A stretch of DNA of 64,000 nucleotides from Duganella radicis (GTDB lineage Bacteria > Pseudomonadota > Gammaproteobacteria > Burkholderiales > Burkholderiaceae_D): assembly GCF_009720825.1 (NCBI RefSeq), contig NZ_WNKY01000018.1, positions 52,970 through 116,969 on the forward strand, given 5' to 3'. Every line of letters begins with the position of its first letter. The first letter of the stretch is position 1. Made by a program: the position numbers and the translations under genes. The notes beneath the pieces are model-generated. The model was not told where the DNA came from, did not search any database, and saw nothing but the letters and a program-made list of their open reading frames with translations. Shown here one piece after another: positions 1-8,273 of the stretch.

Positions 1-1069
1 CGCCGTGGCCGGCTTCGGCCGCTTCCATCGCATTTTTCACCACGTTGAGCAGCGCCTGCTCCATCAGGTGACGGTCCATGGCGATGGCCGGCACCTCGTC
101 GCAGCGCTCCCAGGCGATGCGGATGCCACGGCTGCGGCACTGCTCGCGGTACAGGTAAAGGATGTCGTCCATGATGTCGCGCACGGCGTTGGGACGCGGT
201 TCCGGCGCCGGCATTTTCACCACGCGCGTGAAGCGTTCGATGAATTCACCCAGGCTGGCGTTGCGGCGCTGGACGGCGTGGATGGCGGTGCTGAAGTCCT
301 CGCTGTCGCGCTCGGCCAGCTGGCTGCGGTAGTAGAGCAGGGAGTCCAGCACCGAGCCGGTGGCGGCGACCGTGTTGTTGACTTCGTGCGCGAGCACGCG
401 GATCAATTTTTCATAGGTGGCTTTTTCCGAGCTTTCCAGCTCCTCGGTCAGTTCCTCGACCAGCAGGAAATGGCGGGCGAAGCCGCGATCGTAGAACTGG
501 CCGCGCTGGCCGCGATAGCGCCGGCCGTCGGCATCGGCCAGTAGCTGCGAGTCGCCCAGCGGCAGGGCGTCCAGCTGGGTAAGCAGCTCGGTTGGCGGAC
601 AGTCGGCCAGTTTCTTGCCTTTGGCGTCTTGCAGTCCGGGCAGGGCTTGGGCGCTGGCGTTCAGCAGGCTGATGCGGCCGTCGAAATCGAACACGATCAC
701 CGCGCTGGGCGTGGCTTCCAACAGGCGGTCGAGGAAGCCTTGTTGTTCGCCGATCTGCAAGCGTTCCTGATACAGCGCGCCCAGCATGGTGTTGAATAGC
801 TGGACCAGCTCGTTGAGTTCGGCGTCGCCGCTGGTTTGCAGGCGGGCGGCGTAGTGCTGGTCTTGCAGCAGATCGTGGAAGTGGCGCGTGTAGCCCAGCG
901 GCTCCAGCGCGCGGCGGATCAGGCCGATGCCGAGCGCGAGGCTGAGCAGCACGGCGGCCTCCAGTCCCAGCATCAATGCAGGCTGGCTGCGGAACAGCAG
1001 CACGGTGATCGCCAGGAACAGCAGGTGCGCGACGATCAGGTAAGCGTACAGCCGCCGCCGCAAGCTCAT
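1..1069 (-). CDS. Sensor histidine kinase, partial (3' end outside window)
   Basis: Membrane histidine kinase, presumed partner of the response regulator encoded just upstream. The 356 visible residues hold an N-terminal hydrophobic hairpin (about 8-52), a HAMP-like linker, a PAS-like segment (about 115-200) and the phospho-acceptor H-box LAHEVNN with His228. The ATP-binding N-box (NVVKNAMEAAEAG) lies at the window edge, so the end of the kinase domain is missing. The ATG at 1069 overlaps the regulator's TGA (ATGA), which indicates translational coupling as the last visible gene of the transporter operon. The NtrY-like H-box fits pairing with an NtrC-type regulator. The signal sensed is unknown. 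Confidence 0.85.
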   Translation of the reverse strand, partial: MSLRRRLYAYLIVAHLLFLAITVLLFRSQPALMLGLEAAVLLSLALGIGLIRRALEPLGYTRHFHDLLQDQHYAARLQTSGDAELNELVQLFNTMLGALYQERLQIGEQQGFLDRLLEATPSAVIVFDFDGRISLLNASAQALPGLQDAKGKKLADCPPTELLTQLDALPLGDSQLLADADGRRYRGQRGQFYDRGFARHFLLVEELTEELESSEKATYEKLIRVLAHEVNNTVAATGSVLDSLLYYRSQLAERDSEDFSTAIHAVQRRNASLGEFIERFTRVVKMPAPEPRPNAVRDIMDDILYLYREQCRSRGIRIAWERCDEVPAIAMDRHLMEQALLNVVKNAMEAAEAGHG

Positions 1070-2613
1070 CGCCAGCCGCCGCCCATGCGGCCCGCGCCGG
1101 CAGGCGCAACCCCGGCGCGGCGGGAGACGTCGGCGTGGCGGACCGGAGGCGCCGTGAGGCCGTGATCGGCGCCGCCCATGCGTGCGCCGGCTGCGGCGTG
1201 GGCGAGGTTGCCGGCATCGGTGGCGACGGGTGCGCTGCCGAGGCCGTGGCGTTCGAGGCGGCGGTACAAGGCGGTGCGGCTCAGGCCCAGCGCCTTGGCC
1301 ACGCGCGAGATGTTGCCTTGATGTTGTTCCAGCGCGTGCACGATCATGTGGCGCTCGACCTGTTCCAGCGTCATGCCATCCACGCCCAGCCGCGCGCCTG
1401 CCGCGCCCGGCCCGCCGCCATGCTCATGCTGCTCGACCGCGACAAAATCCGCCTGCCGCAATTCGCTGCGCCCAACCAGCAGCAAGGTCCGCTCCAGGGT
1501 CTGCTTCAACTGCCGGATATTGCCCGGCCACGGCTGCGCGCTCAGCCACTCCAGCGCCTGCGGCGTAATCGTCGCCGCCGGCAAGCCGTAGCTGGCCGAC
1601 ACTTCGCCGATGATGTGCCGCGCCAGCAGCGGAATATCGCTGCGCCGCTCGCGCAAGGGCGGCAAGCGGATGGTGATCAGGTTCAGCCGGTAAAACAAGT
1701 CCTCGCGGAACTCGCCGCCGGCCACCAGTTCCGCCAGCTCGCGATTGGTGGCCGACACCACCCGCACATCGGCCTTCTCGCTGCGGCTGGCGCCCACCGG
1801 TTGATAGGTCTGGTCCTGCAACACCCTCAACAGCTTGACCTGGTCCGAGCGATTGAGCTCGCCTATCTCGTCCAGAAACAGCGTGCCCTCATGCGCTGTG
1901 GCGACGTGGCCCTTGCGGTCGGTCTTGGCATCCGTGAACGCGCCGCGCACGTGGCCGAACATCTCGCTCTCAAACAAGGACGGCGTGATGGCGCCCATAT
2001 TGATCTTGACGATGGCCTTGCCCGCGCGCGTGCTGTTGCGATGAATCGCATCGGCAATCAACTCCTTGCCGCAGCCGCTCTCGCCCAGTATCAGCACCGG
2101 CGCGCGCGTGTTGGCGACCTGGCCGATGGTGGTCAGCACCTTCAGCAAGCGTGGATGCTCGCCGACGATCGCGCTGAAGTCGAACTGCGCATCGAGCGCC
2201 TGGCGCGACGAACGCGCCGCCGGCGCAGCGGCTTCCAGCGTGGTGCGGACCAGCTCCGCCAGCTGCGTGTTATCCCACGGCTTGGTGAAGAAATTGGCCG
2301 CGCCGGCCTGCATGCCGCGCACCGCCAGCGCGATCGATCCCCACGCCGTCATCAGCAGCACCGGCAGGGCCGGGTGGGCGGCGCGGATCGACGCCAGCAG
2401 CTGCAAGCCTTCCTCGCCGCTGGTTTGCAGCGAAAAATTCATGTCCTGCAAAACCAGATCGACCGGCTGCGACGCCAGCATGGTCAGCGCCTGCTTCGGA
2501 TCGTCCGCGCACAGCGCGTCGTAGCCCGACTGCTTGAGCAGCAGGGCCAGCGACACCTGCACCGCGCTGTCGTCGTCGATAATTAAAATGCGTTGCTTGC
2601 GAGTGGAGTCCAT
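1066..2613 (-). CDS. Sigma-54-dependent NtrC-family response regulator
   Basis: Bacterial enhancer-binding protein that activates sigma-54 RNA polymerase when phosphorylated. Residues 1-125 form a receiver domain with phospho-acceptor Asp57 (VLQDMNF) and the conserved Lys111 (TKPW). Residues about 150-380 form the AAA+ domain, with Walker A GESGCGKE (177-184), the sigma-54-contacting loop as GAFTDA (224-229, variant of GAFTGA) and Walker B LFLDEI (245-250). A Fis-type helix-turn-helix (RVAKALGLSRTALYRRL) follows. About 55 Gly/Ala/Arg-rich residues trail the helix-turn-helix and look unstructured. The gene lies 3 bp after the second permease gene and overlaps the kinase gene. Its own operon carries a sigma-54 promoter, so autoregulation is likely. 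Confidence 0.93.
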   Translation of the reverse strand: MDSTRKQRILIIDDDSAVQVSLALLLKQSGYDALCADDPKQALTMLASQPVDLVLQDMNFSLQTSGEEGLQLLASIRAAHPALPVLLMTAWGSIALAVRGMQAGAANFFTKPWDNTQLAELVRTTLEAAAPAARSSRQALDAQFDFSAIVGEHPRLLKVLTTIGQVANTRAPVLILGESGCGKELIADAIHRNSTRAGKAIVKINMGAITPSLFESEMFGHVRGAFTDAKTDRKGHVATAHEGTLFLDEIGELNRSDQVKLLRVLQDQTYQPVGASRSEKADVRVVSATNRELAELVAGGEFREDLFYRLNLITIRLPPLRERRSDIPLLARHIIGEVSASYGLPAATITPQALEWLSAQPWPGNIRQLKQTLERTLLLVGRSELRQADFVAVEQHEHGGGPGAAGARLGVDGMTLEQVERHMIVHALEQHQGNISRVAKALGLSRTALYRRLERHGLGSAPVATDAGNLAHAAAGARMGGADHGLTAPPVRHADVSRRAGVAPAGAGRMGGGWR

Positions 2614-2616
2614 TAT

Positions 2617-3813
2617 TTATTCATAGTGCAGCGCTTGGGTCGGACTCAGGCGCGCGGCGCGCCAGCCGGGGTAGAGCGAACAAAGCAAGGATAGCAGATA
2701 GATCACACCTGCCGATAGCAGCGCCGCGCCGAAAAACACCGTCCAGTTCAGGACTTCGCCAAACACGCCGGTCAGCGGCAACTGCACCAGCAGCACCAGC
2801 GCGATCAGCATGGCGCCGCTGCTGAGCAGGAATTGCTCGGAGATGATCTGCCGGTAAATGGCGCCGGCATCCGCGCCCAGCGCGCGGCGCAGGCCGATCT
2901 CCGGGATGCGCTGGGTGGTGTTCTGCCACAGCACACCGAACAGGCCGAACGCCACCATCACCAGCAGGAAGGACGCGATCACCGCCAGGATCACCAGCGG
3001 GATGGTCTGCGTCTTGAGCATGGAGGCGCGCGCATCGGCCTGCGGGGTGATGACAAAGTTCCAGTCATTGCGGATTTGTTTGAGCCGGGCGTTCAGCCTG
3101 GTCTCAAAGCTGCGCGGCGTGCCGGGCTTCACCTTGAGCATGATGTTGTTGGCCGCGTCCCTGCCCACGCCCGGTAGCCAGCGCGGCAGCATGAAGTAGA
3201 CCGGGTCCATCAGCTCGCCATGCGAGCGGAACTCCTCCACCACGCCGACCACGCGATAGCGCTGGCCTTGCGTCTTGTCGCGTTTTTGCACCGCGAAGAT
3301 CTGGCCGATCGGGTTTTTGCCGGCGAACCATTTGTCGGCCAGACGGCGGTTGATGACGGTGGGCGCGGCGTCGGCGTTGTCGTCCATGCTGGAGAAGAAG
3401 CGCCCTTGTGCGATGCGCATGTCCATGGTGGCGAAGTACTCGTCGCTGACGCCCATGCCTTCCACCGTCAGTTGCTGGCTGCCGTCGGGCAGGACGTAAT
3501 CCTCGGACCAGCGCGCCATCTCGTAGGTGCCGAACGAGCTGAAGGCCACCGATTCCACTTCCGGCAAATCGCGCAGGCTGCGCTTGATGTTCTCGAAGAG
3601 AATGGGATCGTTGGGCAAGTCCTGGGCGGCGCGAATGCTGACCGACCACTGGTTCTTCCAGCCGTGGCCGGTCGGTAGCTGGAACAGCTGCCAGTAGCGC
3701 AGGCCGAAGGCGGCAATCGCAAACACCACCAGGAAGGCCAGCAGGATTTCCAGGCTCAGCATCATGTTGCGGGACTTGCGTTTCCAGATCAGTTTCAATA
3801 AATGGCGCAGCAT
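2617..3813 (-). CDS. MacB/FtsX-type ABC transporter permease (second)
   Basis: 398-residue permease of the type VII (MacB/FtsX) fold. It has an N-terminal membrane helix (about 17-38), a large periplasmic MacB-type core domain (about 45-270), then three helices (about 280-390) around the family motif IPEIGLRRALGA and the closing segment PGWRAARLSPTQALHYE. Start and stop overlap the upstream permease as TAATG, so I chose the ATG at 3813. Two non-identical permeases with one ATPase suggest a heterodimeric channel. It probably works with the fusion protein of the same operon, moving a peptide, lipid or drug out of the cell envelope. The substrate cannot be read from sequence. Confidence 0.88.
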   Translation of the reverse strand: MLRHLLKLIWKRKSRNMMLSLEILLAFLVVFAIAAFGLRYWQLFQLPTGHGWKNQWSVSIRAAQDLPNDPILFENIKRSLRDLPEVESVAFSSFGTYEMARWSEDYVLPDGSQQLTVEGMGVSDEYFATMDMRIAQGRFFSSMDDNADAAPTVINRRLADKWFAGKNPIGQIFAVQKRDKTQGQRYRVVGVVEEFRSHGELMDPVYFMLPRWLPGVGRDAANNIMLKVKPGTPRSFETRLNARLKQIRNDWNFVITPQADARASMLKTQTIPLVILAVIASFLLVMVAFGLFGVLWQNTTQRIPEIGLRRALGADAGAIYRQIISEQFLLSSGAMLIALVLLVQLPLTGVFGEVLNWTVFFGAALLSAGVIYLLSLLCSLYPGWRAARLSPTQALHYE

Positions 3814-5051
3814 TATGTGTTTCCTTTCAGCGCGTGGACCGGTGCCAGGCGCGACATTTTCCAGGCCGGGATCACCCCCGACAGCACGCCGAACACCAGC
3901 GTGATCAACAGGCCGTAGCCGAACACGGCGAGGTTGAGGTGGACTTGCAGATAGGGGATGAGCCCGGAGCCTTCCAGCCACCACAGCACGCCGGCCGCCA
4001 ATACCAGCCCGATGGCGCCGCCGATCAGGCACAGCAGCACGTTTTCCATCACCAACTGGCCGACCAGCTGGCGGCTGGTGGCGCCGAAGGCTTTGCGCAC
4101 GCCGATCTCGCTGCTGCGCTCCAGGATGCGGCCGATGTTCAGGTTGACCAGGTTCAGCGCCGGCAGGGCCATGAACAGCAGCATCAGCACAATGATCCAG
4201 GTCAGCAGGGTGGCGGCGCCGCCATCTTCGGTCTGGTCGTTGAGCAGGGTGCGCGCGAACAGCGCCAGCTTGGAGTCGCCCCACATGTGGGTGACGTTGA
4301 AGATGTTGGGATCGTCATACTGCACGGTCTTGGCCACTTCCATGATTTCCTTGCGCAGCGCCGGCAGTTCTGCCGGCGAGCGCGCCATCATGATGGCGAC
4401 AAAGCCGCCGAACAGCTTGCTCCTGTAGTCGCTGGACGGCTGCGACGTCACTGGCGCCCAGATGTCGGAAAAGGCGTTGACGTGCATCTCGTCCCTGACC
4501 ACGCCGATCACGGTGAAAATCTGGCCGCCGGCGCTGAACTTCTGGCCGAGCCAGCTCTGGCCCGGGAACAGCAGGCGCGCGGTGGATTCGTTCAGCACGG
4601 CCACCATGCGGCCCTGCGCCACGTCTTCGGCATCGTACAGGCGGCCTTGCAGCAGGGTGAAGTCGAGGATCTTCCAGTATTCGGCATCGGTATGGCGCAT
4701 CAGCAGGCTGCTGACCTGGTCTTGCTGGTAGACCGAGACCGGCATCGGGAAGGTGGTGGCCGACACCAGCTCGGCATGCTTGAGCGGCTTGAGATACTGG
4801 TCAATCAGCTTGTAACCGAGCGTGCCGCGCCGCTGGCCGCCCTTGCCGGTGTGGCTGGACTCGACCATGAGCATTTGCAGATAGCGCTCGCTCTTGCCTT
4901 CCACACCGGTGGGGTAGAAGGTGTTTTGCAGCAGGGCCGTCACCACCATCAGCACCACCAGCGTCAGCACGATGCACAGCAGATTGATGGCGGTGAACAG
5001 CTTGCGGCGCATGAAGACTTTCCATGCCGTCAGCAGATAGTTGCGGAACAT
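3813..5051 (-). CDS. MacB/FtsX-type ABC transporter permease (first)
   Basis: 412-residue permease with the same layout as its downstream neighbour: an N-terminal helix (AINLLCIVLTLVVLMVVTALL, about 21-41), a periplasmic domain, and three C-terminal helices with the motif SSEIGVRKAFGAT followed by PAWKMSRLAPVHALKG. Both ends sit tightly in the operon: 9 bp after the ATPase gene and overlapping the second permease gene by one base. It is the presumed half-partner in a heterodimeric mechanotransmission-type transporter. Confidence 0.88.
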   Translation of the reverse strand: MFRNYLLTAWKVFMRRKLFTAINLLCIVLTLVVLMVVTALLQNTFYPTGVEGKSERYLQMLMVESSHTGKGGQRRGTLGYKLIDQYLKPLKHAELVSATTFPMPVSVYQQDQVSSLLMRHTDAEYWKILDFTLLQGRLYDAEDVAQGRMVAVLNESTARLLFPGQSWLGQKFSAGGQIFTVIGVVRDEMHVNAFSDIWAPVTSQPSSDYRSKLFGGFVAIMMARSPAELPALRKEIMEVAKTVQYDDPNIFNVTHMWGDSKLALFARTLLNDQTEDGGAATLLTWIIVLMLLFMALPALNLVNLNIGRILERSSEIGVRKAFGATSRQLVGQLVMENVLLCLIGGAIGLVLAAGVLWWLEGSGLIPYLQVHLNLAVFGYGLLITLVFGVLSGVIPAWKMSRLAPVHALKGNT

Positions 5052-5060
5052 GCGGGCTCC

Positions 5061-5723
<663 letters not shown>

Positions 5724-5736
5724 GAAGTGCTCCTTG

Positions 5737-6984
5737 TTATTGGGCCACGCGGACGCTGTCGCGGTCCTTGTAGCGGCTGGTGTCGGAAATGATGACTTGA
5801 TCGCCGGCGCGCGCGCCGGACAGGATTTCGACGGCCTTGCCATCGCTGGCGCCGATGTTGAGCGTGGTCTTGCGGGCGACGCCGCCGTGCACCACGAAAA
5901 TATCCTGCGGGCCGCGGCCGTTGAAGGCGGGGCCGCTGTCGGCCAGCAGGGTGTTTTGTTTTTGCTCGGTGATGATGTTGACCTCCACCCGCAGCTTGTT
6001 GCGCAGGATGCTGTGATGCGGCTCGGCCAGCGTCACCAGCAGCTTGACGGTGCCGTTCTGGATTTCCGGCAGCACCGTCTGGACCTCGCCTTGCAGCCTG
6101 GTGTTGCCTTGCTCGACCAGCACTTTCTGGCCGGCGCCGAGGGCGCGCGCGTGGAAGTCGGACAGCGAGGCTTCCACTTTGTAGTTGTTCAGCTCCGAGA
6201 CCTTGGCCACCAGTTGGCCGGTGCCGACGCTGGCGCCTTCGTCGGCCAGCAGCCAGGTCAGCATGCCGGCGAACGGCGCGCGCACCTGGGTTTGGGCCAG
6301 CAATTGTTGCTGTTCGCCGAGCTGCTTTTGGAGGATGCTTTTTTGCAGGCGCGCGCCTTCGATATTGCTGTTGGTGACGCGCTTGCCGTCCTCGATCTGC
6401 TCGCGGTGCTGGCGCAGCTGAATCTCGGTGCGCTGGACGTTGAGTTCGGCGGTCAGCAAATCCTCGGCCGAGACGCCGCCGGCCTTGCGCAGCGTCTGAT
6501 AGCGGCCGAGCTTGACGCGGGTGGCTTGCAGGTCCAGCTCCAGCAACTCGATGGCGCTGCTGAGCTGCTTGCGTTTCTGCTCCATCTCCAGCGTCAGCGC
6601 GAGGATGCGGTTTTCCTGCTGCGCCAGCTGCTCCTTGAGCGAATCGATGGCCAGCTGGATGGTGCGGTTGTCCAGTTCCAGCAGCAGCTCATTGGCCTGC
6701 ACCTGTTGGCCGAGCTTGGCGTGGACCTTGGCCACGCGCGTCTGGATCGGGCTGGACACCAGTTCCTCGTGTACTGGAATCACGATGCCGGAAGCGTTGA
6801 TGGTGTTGGCGATGCTGCCGGTGCGGATGGTGGCGATGCTGACGTTGCTGGCATCCACGCTGGGGCTGACGGCGCGGTTGATGGCCCAGGCGGTGAGGCT
6901 CAGCGTGGCGAGCAGGGCGGCCACCGCCAGCGCGGTCTTGCGCTTGCGGCGGGCGATGATGGCGGGGGCGATTTGGGTATCCAT
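5737..6984 (-). CDS. HlyD/MacA-type periplasmic membrane fusion protein
   Basis: First gene of the transporter-regulator operon. The protein (415 residues from the ATG at 6984) has one N-terminal membrane anchor (TALAVAALLATLSLTAWAI), a split biotinyl-lipoyl-like domain (VSSPIQTRVAKVHAKLGQQVQ and the later VRAPFAGMLTWLLADEGASVG), a long coiled-coil hairpin (about 90-210) and beta-barrel and proximal domains. It would link the inner-membrane ABC complex to an outer-membrane channel. Start choice: ATG codons at 6990 and 6984 and a GTG at 7014 are possible. The sigma-54 promoter predicts a transcript beginning near 6985, so only the ATG at 6984 would be transcribed, almost without a leader. Confidence 0.9.
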   Translation of the reverse strand: MDTQIAPAIIARRKRKTALAVAALLATLSLTAWAINRAVSPSVDASNVSIATIRTGSIANTINASGIVIPVHEELVSSPIQTRVAKVHAKLGQQVQANELLLELDNRTIQLAIDSLKEQLAQQENRILALTLEMEQKRKQLSSAIELLELDLQATRVKLGRYQTLRKAGGVSAEDLLTAELNVQRTEIQLRQHREQIEDGKRVTNSNIEGARLQKSILQKQLGEQQQLLAQTQVRAPFAGMLTWLLADEGASVGTGQLVAKVSELNNYKVEASLSDFHARALGAGQKVLVEQGNTRLQGEVQTVLPEIQNGTVKLLVTLAEPHHSILRNKLRVEVNIITEQKQNTLLADSGPAFNGRGPQDIFVVHGGVARKTTLNIGASDGKAVEILSGARAGDQVIISDTSRYKDRDSVRVAQ

Positions 6985-6995
6985 GCCCATCGTAG

Positions 6996-7011
6996 TGCAA
7001 ACCGCGTGCCA
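6996..7011 (-). promoter_or_regulatory. Sigma-54 (-24/-12) promoter of the ABC transporter-regulator operon
   Basis: Read on the minus strand the bases are TGGCACG-CGGT-TTGCA, matching the sigma-54 consensus with exactly GG-N10-GC. With the GC at -13/-12, transcription should start near 6985, one base before the ATG at 6984. The operon encodes an NtrC-family activator, which gives the promoter a natural regulator. Confidence 0.85.
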
Positions 7012-7109
7012 CACCTTTGATAAAAGGATAAAACCATATAAATCAAAGGCCTAAGCTGGAACTTCCGGCCGCTCGCCACCTACCCGATTGCCCGTCCCCG
7101 CCCACCACC

Positions 7110-7123
7110 GTCCGGAAACGGAC
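7110..7123. promoter_or_regulatory. Putative enhancer-binding inverted repeat
   Basis: GTCCG-GAAA-CGGAC is a perfect 5-bp inverted repeat with a 4-bp spacer, about 100-115 bp upstream of the sigma-54 promoter. That is a usual distance for an NtrC-family upstream activating site. Assignment to the operon's own regulator is inference. Confidence 0.5.
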
Positions 7124-7176
7124 ACTCCTCCCGAAGCGAACGATGTGGTCTTCGCTCACTATTTCATTGAGCTTAC

Positions 7177-7413
7177 TTAATCATTGCTGCCGTCATCCGT
7201 CCGCGTCACCCACACCCGCCGCCAGCCCGGCTTGCCCGCTTCGGTCTGCATCCCGTTCCTGAATGCTTCGGCCTTCTCGGGCGGCAAGCGCGAGGCGTCG
7301 CGCGGCAGGGGCTGGAAGTAGGCGGTGCCGTCGCGGCCGTTGTCCGACAGGTGGTCGTTCAGGTAGGCCAGGAAGGCCGCAAAGCCGGCCGGGGCGAGTT
7401 TTTCTATCGTCAT
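7177..7413 (-). pseudogene. Truncated GNAT-family acetyltransferase (N-terminal fragment)
   Basis: The 78-residue reading frame resembles the first third of a GNAT N-acetyltransferase: a start like MTIEKLAPAGFAAFLAYLND, then NGRDGTAYFQPL, then GKPGWRRVWV. In full-length members the acetyl-CoA-binding core (R/Q-x-x-G-x-G/A) follows, but here the frame stops right after TRTDDG and no continuation is visible in the following bases. It is most likely a decayed gene. A short functional protein is less likely. The family call rests on remembered resemblance of the N-terminal segment. Confidence 0.5.
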
Positions 7414-7472
7414 CTTTCAATGTGGGAAATGTGTTAGGGTAGTGTCCATTGTGCATCATTAACGGAGAAAGT

Positions 7473-8261
7473 ATGCCGCGTTTGTGGGCCGCCGCCTTGC
7501 TGCTGGGTCCTTTGCTGGCCTGCGCCGCCGAGGAAAAAGACCAGATCGTCACTGACCGCCCCGATTTCGTGGAATCCAGTAATGTCGTCGGAGCCGGCCG
7601 CTTTCAGATCGAAACCAGCTTCGCGCTGGACCGCAACAAGGCCAATGGCGTCAAAGAGCGGACTTATTCGACCCCGACCCTGCTGCGCTTCGGCATTAGC
7701 GACACGCTCGAAGCCCGGATCGAAACCGACGGCCGCATGCGCCTGGTCACGGACGATCTCGCGATCGGCACGCGCACCACGGAAAACGGCTATGCCGACG
7801 TCTCGCTCGGCGTGAAATGGCATGTGGCCGATGAGCGGGGCGCGCGGCCCTCGCTCGGCGTGCTGGCCCATGTCGACCTCGATAGCGGCAGCGGCAGCTT
7901 CCGCGCCGCCGGCAAGGGCGGCTCGCTGCGGCTGGCGGCCGAGTGGGAATTGCCCAACGATTTCGGACTCGGCGTCATGCCCGGCGTCGCCTGGCAGCAC
8001 AACGACAATGGCGAGCGCTACACCAGCGGGATTTTCGGTATCGTACTGGGCAAGGAGTGGAGCGAACGTTTCCGTACCTTCGTTGAATACTCGGCGCCGC
8101 AGATCGCGCGCGGCCGCAACGGCGGCTCGGTCACCACCTTCGATATCGGCGGCGCCTATCTGCTGACCGACACCGTGCAGGTCGACACCGCGCTGTCACG
8201 CGGCCTGAATAAAAACACGCCGGACTGGAGCTGGACCGTAGGCCTGTCCATCAAATTCTAA
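7473..8261 (+). CDS. Outer-membrane transporter-like beta-barrel protein
   Basis: 262-residue exported protein with a signal peptide (MPRLWAAALLLGPLLACAAEE) followed by alternating beta-strand sequence and a C-terminal aromatic residue (LSIKF), typical of outer-membrane barrels. The start ITDRPD-like segment (IVTDRPDFVESSNVVGAGRFQIETSFA) matches the putative phenol-degradation (MetA-type) transporter family of barrels. The ATG at 7473 has a GGAGA ribosome site and removes a short non-signal extension. It lies 12 bp upstream of a chemoreceptor gene on the same strand, so the two may be co-transcribed. The substrate is unknown. Confidence 0.7.
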   Translation: MPRLWAAALLLGPLLACAAEEKDQIVTDRPDFVESSNVVGAGRFQIETSFALDRNKANGVKERTYSTPTLLRFGISDTLEARIETDGRMRLVTDDLAIGTRTTENGYADVSLGVKWHVADERGARPSLGVLAHVDLDSGSGSFRAAGKGGSLRLAAEWELPNDFGLGVMPGVAWQHNDNGERYTSGIFGIVLGKEWSERFRTFVEYSAPQIARGRNGGSVTTFDIGGAYLLTDTVQVDTALSRGLNKNTPDWSWTVGLSIKF

Positions 8262-8273
8262 GCAGGAGACGCC

